NCBI RefSeq assembly: GCF_030908465.1 | Contig: NZ_CP133078.1 | Location: 1,736,001-1,800,000, forward strand | DNA: 64,000 nt | Direction: 5' to 3' | DNA from: Anaerotignum sp. MB30-C6 | GTDB taxonomy: Bacteria; Bacillota; Clostridia; Lachnospirales; Anaerotignaceae | Shown here: positions 60,891 through 64,000 of the stretch, piece after piece | Layout: each line of letters begins with the position of its first letter | Position numbering within the stretch: the first letter of the stretch is position 1 | Made by a program: the position numbers and the translations under genes | The notes under the pieces: model-generated | What the model saw: only the letters and a program-made list of their open reading frames with translations | Databases searched by the model: none | What the model was told of the DNA's origin: nothing

Positions 60891-62267
60891 TTAAACAACC
60901 TGCATGGAATTGATACACTTTCCTTCAGAATAAACGTGTGTGGCACAAGATACGCATGGATCAAAAGATCGTATGATTCTGCCAATCTCAACAGGACTTT
61001 GAGTATCACGGACAGGCGCTCCCATTAATGACTGCTCACCTGTGCCTTTCATATTTCCGGTTTGCGTTGATAAATTCCAAGCCGAGGGTGATATGATTTG
61101 ATATAAGGCAATTTTGCTGTCCTCTACCAAAACCCAATGGCCAAGGGCACCCCTCGTTGTATCTACTAAACCTTTCCCACTACCTTTTTCTGGTACAGTA
61201 TAATGTTCTTGTACAGAAACTCCAGGTATTAAATTTTCTAAAAGAGTTTTCATGATTCCTACAATTTTTCTAGCCTCCAAAACCCTTGCAATGGTACGAT
61301 CCATAGCAGATATCCCATTTCTATAGTCCCCGCAAAGCCATTGCCTTGCCAGTGGCCCAACTTCATATGGAACATCATTATATCTGGGTGCCTTTATCCA
61401 AGAATATGCTCCTTGTTTTTGAATATCAGGTTCATCGGCCTCATCATACCAAGCAAACTCTCGTCCCTGTGAGATTTCGTCTGGATTGAAAGCTGAGATT
61501 TTATTATTGGAATACACAAGGGGGTCTACATACAACGTTCCTAATTCTTTGTAGTTATCAAAGCAACCATAGCTTAATAAATTGCCGTACCCTCCGCCAA
61601 TAAAGTAATATTCGTAATAATACTTTCCGATTTCAAAAACATCAGGAAGCATCTTGTCGTCTAAAAATTTCCCGATTTTATCAAGGATTGAAGTGATTGC
61701 GATTATTTTATCTACCGTTGCCTGGGATGTAATCCCACCGATAAAAATGCCATGGTTATGGGGAGCTTTTCCTCCCAGTATGGCTAACATTTGATGTGCA
61801 TCTCGACTAAATTCAAGAGAAGCGAAGTAATCCTCTACCATCCTATCATTGAGTTTTTTTGGCAGCCTATAGTCATTATGACCTGTCTGAAATAGGGGGT
61901 AGTTTGCTGGCAGCTTTACAAAGTCAGGTAGTGTATATTGATAAAAATGCCGCAGATGATTTTGGAGAAACTCACATGCATGAATAATATCTCTAAGGTA
62001 TCGCCCCTGCTCCGAGGGAACAAAATCCATAGCATCTTCTAGGGCAAGGGTTGAAGCCAAGGCATGTGCCGTTGAACATATACCACATATTCGTTCGGTA
62101 AAATAAATGGCATCAAAAGGATTTCTACCCGTTAGCATTTTTTCAAACCCACGAAACATCATACCCTTTGTTTTTGCATCTACGATGATATTGTTTTCCA
62201 CCTCTGCTTCTATTTCCATAAATCCGCTGATTCGGGTAACGGGGTTTATCGTTATTCTTTCTGCCAT
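60891..62267 (-). CDS. [NiFe] hydrogenase large subunit
   Basis: 458 residues. Ni-site motifs: L1 RICGICSTAH near residue 60 and L2 DPCVSCATH near the C-terminus. After His there is a 14-residue tail (VYSEGKCINSMQVV) that a specific endopeptidase should remove after NiFe insertion. The FRGFEKMLTGRNPFDA stretch is typical of group 1/2 uptake-type enzymes. Start ATG at 62267 with AGGGGTG upstream. It follows the small-subunit gene by 2 bp; no membrane cytochrome gene is visible downstream. Confidence 0.95.
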   Translation of the reverse strand: MAERITINPVTRISGFMEIEAEVENNIIVDAKTKGMMFRGFEKMLTGRNPFDAIYFTERICGICSTAHALASTLALEDAMDFVPSEQGRYLRDIIHACEFLQNHLRHFYQYTLPDFVKLPANYPLFQTGHNDYRLPKKLNDRMVEDYFASLEFSRDAHQMLAILGGKAPHNHGIFIGGITSQATVDKIIAITSILDKIGKFLDDKMLPDVFEIGKYYYEYYFIGGGYGNLLSYGCFDNYKELGTLYVDPLVYSNNKISAFNPDEISQGREFAWYDEADEPDIQKQGAYSWIKAPRYNDVPYEVGPLARQWLCGDYRNGISAMDRTIARVLEARKIVGIMKTLLENLIPGVSVQEHYTVPEKGSGKGLVDTTRGALGHWVLVEDSKIALYQIISPSAWNLSTQTGNMKGTGEQSLMGAPVRDTQSPVEIGRIIRSFDPCVSCATHVYSEGKCINSMQVV

Positions 62268-62269
62268 GC

Positions 62270-63178
62270 TTACACCCCTTTCGTAGGATTAAAGTTAACA
62301 AATGGCTCCATCGCATCGGGAAAGCCAAACTGTGCGCAGCCAATACATGGTGAGTCATCTTCAATTGGCCAATTCACATGGCCATTCCATTGTCGTATTG
62401 GGCAGTCAATGCGAGTTACGGGTCCTCGGCATCCAAGTTTAAACATACAGGTTTTTTCCCCAAGCTTCGTTGCAAAAATACCATTATCAAAATAGGATCT
62501 CCTTGGACATCTATCATGAATGGTTGTGCTATAAAACATCAATGGACGATTTCTGCTATCTAGGGGTGGTTCCCCATATAATATTATGTATGCTAGGGTT
62601 CCCATAAACCAATCAGGATGGCATGGACAACCTGGTAGTTGAATTACTTTTCTTTGCAAAACTTCGTGAACACCTACGCAAGAGGTGGGATTAGGCCTTG
62701 CTGCAGATATGCCGCCATGGGATGCACATGCACCCACGGCTATGACATATGCGGCCTGTTCCCCTAGTCTCTGGACTGCCTCCAGCCCAGTTACAGCTTC
62801 ATGATTATGCCGTCCAATAATATTATAACGACCGTCTTCTTTTAAAGAAACGGCACCCTCCACTGCAAGAATGAAATTAGACCCGATTACGTCAAACAAT
62901 TCATTCATGGCTTGGTTTCCCTCGGCGGCAAGCAAACTATTGCTATAGGTAATGTTCGCCATATCAGTAATGAGGTACTGGAAGTCTGGATTTTGACCAT
63001 TTAGCAGCGAGATGATATTGCCCGCACATCCATTTAATTCAAGCCAGACAAGATTTGGTTTTACTAATTTTTCTGCTTTGATGTCGTTATTTACCCTTGC
63101 TACAAGGTTTGCCGTAGATTTTAATTTATTGTCTTGATATGGACATTTGAAATTTTTTGAACTCATATGGCTCACCAA
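62270..63178 (-). CDS. [NiFe] hydrogenase small subunit with altered proximal cluster site
   Basis: 302 residues. No Tat signal, so it is cytoplasmic. Distal and medial cluster ligands are complete (HDRC, TC-GC in KTCMFKLGC, DCP, CIGC). The proximal site has Cys51, VGACASHGG and LPGCPC, but the fourth ligand position (usual CxxC) reads CAGN, with Asn54. Group 1h enzymes use Asp at this type of site, so a 3Cys-1Asn or 3Cys cluster is possible here. Start at 63178; an internal ATG five residues on is an alternative. It lies between the cytochrome b5-like gene and the large subunit. Confidence 0.93.
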   Translation of the reverse strand: MVSHMSSKNFKCPYQDNKLKSTANLVARVNNDIKAEKLVKPNLVWLELNGCAGNIISLLNGQNPDFQYLITDMANITYSNSLLAAEGNQAMNELFDVIGSNFILAVEGAVSLKEDGRYNIIGRHNHEAVTGLEAVQRLGEQAAYVIAVGACASHGGISAARPNPTSCVGVHEVLQRKVIQLPGCPCHPDWFMGTLAYIILYGEPPLDSRNRPLMFYSTTIHDRCPRRSYFDNGIFATKLGEKTCMFKLGCRGPVTRIDCPIRQWNGHVNWPIEDDSPCIGCAQFGFPDAMEPFVNFNPTKGV

Positions 63179-63185
63179 CTTTACA

Positions 63186-63662
63186 TTAAGATAAGTATCC
63201 CACGATAGGTAGTTTGTTTAATGTCGATTCAAAACCTTTATGACAGGTGGCAAATTTACTAGTCAAATCTTGCCCCGCATTAAGGCGAAAATGAGTACCC
63301 CCAGCCCAGGAAGGGATATTTGTCACATCATAGACAACGCCATTAACAGCGACATAGGTAGGCCTGCCATCCTTACCGTCATAGTAAGCTAGTTCTTCCA
63401 AAGTAAAATACCTTGTTGTGTTAGAATCTGGCTGAACATGCTGTACAGAAACTCTAGGATAATGTGACGGCACTTCCTTGCTATTCTCTTGATTCAACTC
63501 AATAAAACAAGTAATATTCTTCTCTAACATCTTAACTTCTCTATCTAAATGTACCAAAACTTGCTGCTTATCAACTCGCTTATTGGAACTGAGTTTTTCT
63601 ATATGTATATTTATTTGAGAAATACTTTTCAGTATAGAATCAAAAAACAAATGTAATTCCAT
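63186..63662 (-). CDS. Cytochrome b5-like haem-binding protein
   Basis: 158 residues. The N-terminal 90 residues are helical and hydrophilic without a signal or anchor. The C-terminal 70 residues are a bacterial cytochrome b5-like domain (YDGKDGRPTYVAVNGVVYDVTN, WAGGTHF, AGQDLTSKFATCHKGFE, LPIVGYL), with His in GGTHF and CHKG as likely axial ligands. The ATG at 63662 is used, AGGAGG 8 nt upstream; an ATG at 63683 lies before the site. It is 7 bp upstream of the hydrogenase small subunit and probably exchanges electrons with it. Confidence 0.85.
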   Translation of the reverse strand: MELHLFFDSILKSISQINIHIEKLSSNKRVDKQQVLVHLDREVKMLEKNITCFIELNQENSKEVPSHYPRVSVQHVQPDSNTTRYFTLEELAYYDGKDGRPTYVAVNGVVYDVTNIPSWAGGTHFRLNAGQDLTSKFATCHKGFESTLNKLPIVGYLS

Positions 63663-63724
63663 TAAAAATCCTCCTAAAGACATCCTGTTTCGTAGAAATG
63701 AAAGGTTTTAATACCTTTACTTCA

Positions 63725-64000
63725 TTAACAAATTCTAGGCACCATCTGCCCCTCTAAGCTAGGCATCACTCGTTTGCCGCCAATGCTTGTTTTCAAATAT
63801 ACGGTCTTTTGATAATCATTTGTAAAACGACCAATACTTTGGGCGTTTTCGTACCCCCGCAGTTTCCTTAATTTTTGTAAAACCCTTTTCCCAAATCCGT
63901 TTTTTACCACCAATATCATTCTACCTTCACACGCAAGATAGAATGGGTCTATTCCCAAAATATCATTGATTGCTTTTATTTGGGGATTCATTGGTATCCT
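63725..64000 (-). CDS. hypE: Hydrogenase maturation protein HypE, C-terminal part (partial)
   Basis: The minus-strand frame is open from the window edge and gives the last 91 residues of HypE: ILGIDPFYLACEGRM, IGRF, KTSIGGKRVMPSLEG and the C-terminal VPRIC. The terminal Cys carries the thiocyanate that becomes the cyanide ligands of the NiFe site. The upstream part lies outside the window; the ATG at 63991 is internal. Its position suggests a hyp operon that continues into the cytochrome and hydrogenase genes. Confidence 0.93.
   Translation of the reverse strand, partial: RIPMNPQIKAINDILGIDPFYLACEGRMILVVKNGFGKRVLQKLRKLRGYENAQSIGRFTNDYQKTVYLKTSIGGKRVMPSLEGQMVPRIC

Noticed and set aside
1-64000. 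CRISPR array, tRNA or rRNA genes
   Set aside because: No regularly spaced 25-40 bp repeats with unique spacers, and no tRNA or rRNA core motifs were seen on reading; the only tandem repeat is the coding 24-bp array.

Overview
The window is low-GC DNA from an anaerobic Firmicute of the class Clostridia. Evidence is the A/T-rich codon use, strong GGAGG ribosome binding sites, SLH-anchored surface proteins, a molybdenum hydroxylase, an oxygen-sensitive type of [NiFe] hydrogenase and a TM1266-type regulator. The genus cannot be fixed from the sequence alone.

Layout. 1-4532: the 5' part of an MFS (oxalate/formate antiporter-like) gene, a gene-free stretch with a candidate structured RNA, then an OmpR-type two-component system and a secreted DUF2680 protein, all on the minus strand. 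About 4603-22640: a complete-looking Tn916-family conjugative transposon of about 18.04 kb with tet(M). It carries orf24-orf13 (transfer, including relaxase, coupling ATPase, VirB4-like ATPase, cell-wall hydrolase and ArdA), the tet(M) leader and attenuator, orf6, orf9, orf7, orf8, xis and int. Its left end lies about 70 bp upstream of the response-regulator gene. 22843-29125 (minus): a 1786-residue vWA/SLH surface protein and an acidic octapeptide-repeat protein. 29501-32385: an ArsR-controlled metalloid cluster (ArsP-like permease, Cys-rich thioredoxin, ArsC) and a 19-cysteine copper-type protein. 32969-43295: a sugar regulon. An Rbs-type ABC importer, ROK kinase, class II aldolase, PfkA and GatZ/KbaZ-like subunit are on the minus strand; a tagatose-kinase-like PfkB enzyme, an RpiR regulator and a small membrane protein are on the plus strand. 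Together they fit uptake of a ketohexose such as tagatose, phosphorylation to the 1,6-bisphosphate and aldol cleavage.

43377-50836: a P-loop NTPase, a FepB/FecCD-type importer (MolABC-like), a three-subunit molybdenum hydroxylase and a MocA-like nucleotidyltransferase, apparently one operon that imports oxyanion, finishes the cofactor and makes the enzyme. 51073-60355: mixed accessory genes (TM1266 homologue, MFS exporter, zinc-ribbon protein, membrane XRE protein, UppP, AraC/GyrI regulator, MATE pump, PPOX, TfoX, GyrI and WYL proteins). 60891-64000 (minus): the 3' end of hypE, a cytochrome b5-like protein and the small and large subunits of a [NiFe] hydrogenase.

The most unusual points are the hydrogenase small subunit with Asn in place of one proximal-cluster Cys next to a soluble cytochrome b5-like gene, the NTPase/importer/hydroxylase operon, the two gene-free stretches with nested RNA pairing (1316-1540 and 20641-20940), and a 17-nt element shared by the two-component operon and the DUF2680 gene.
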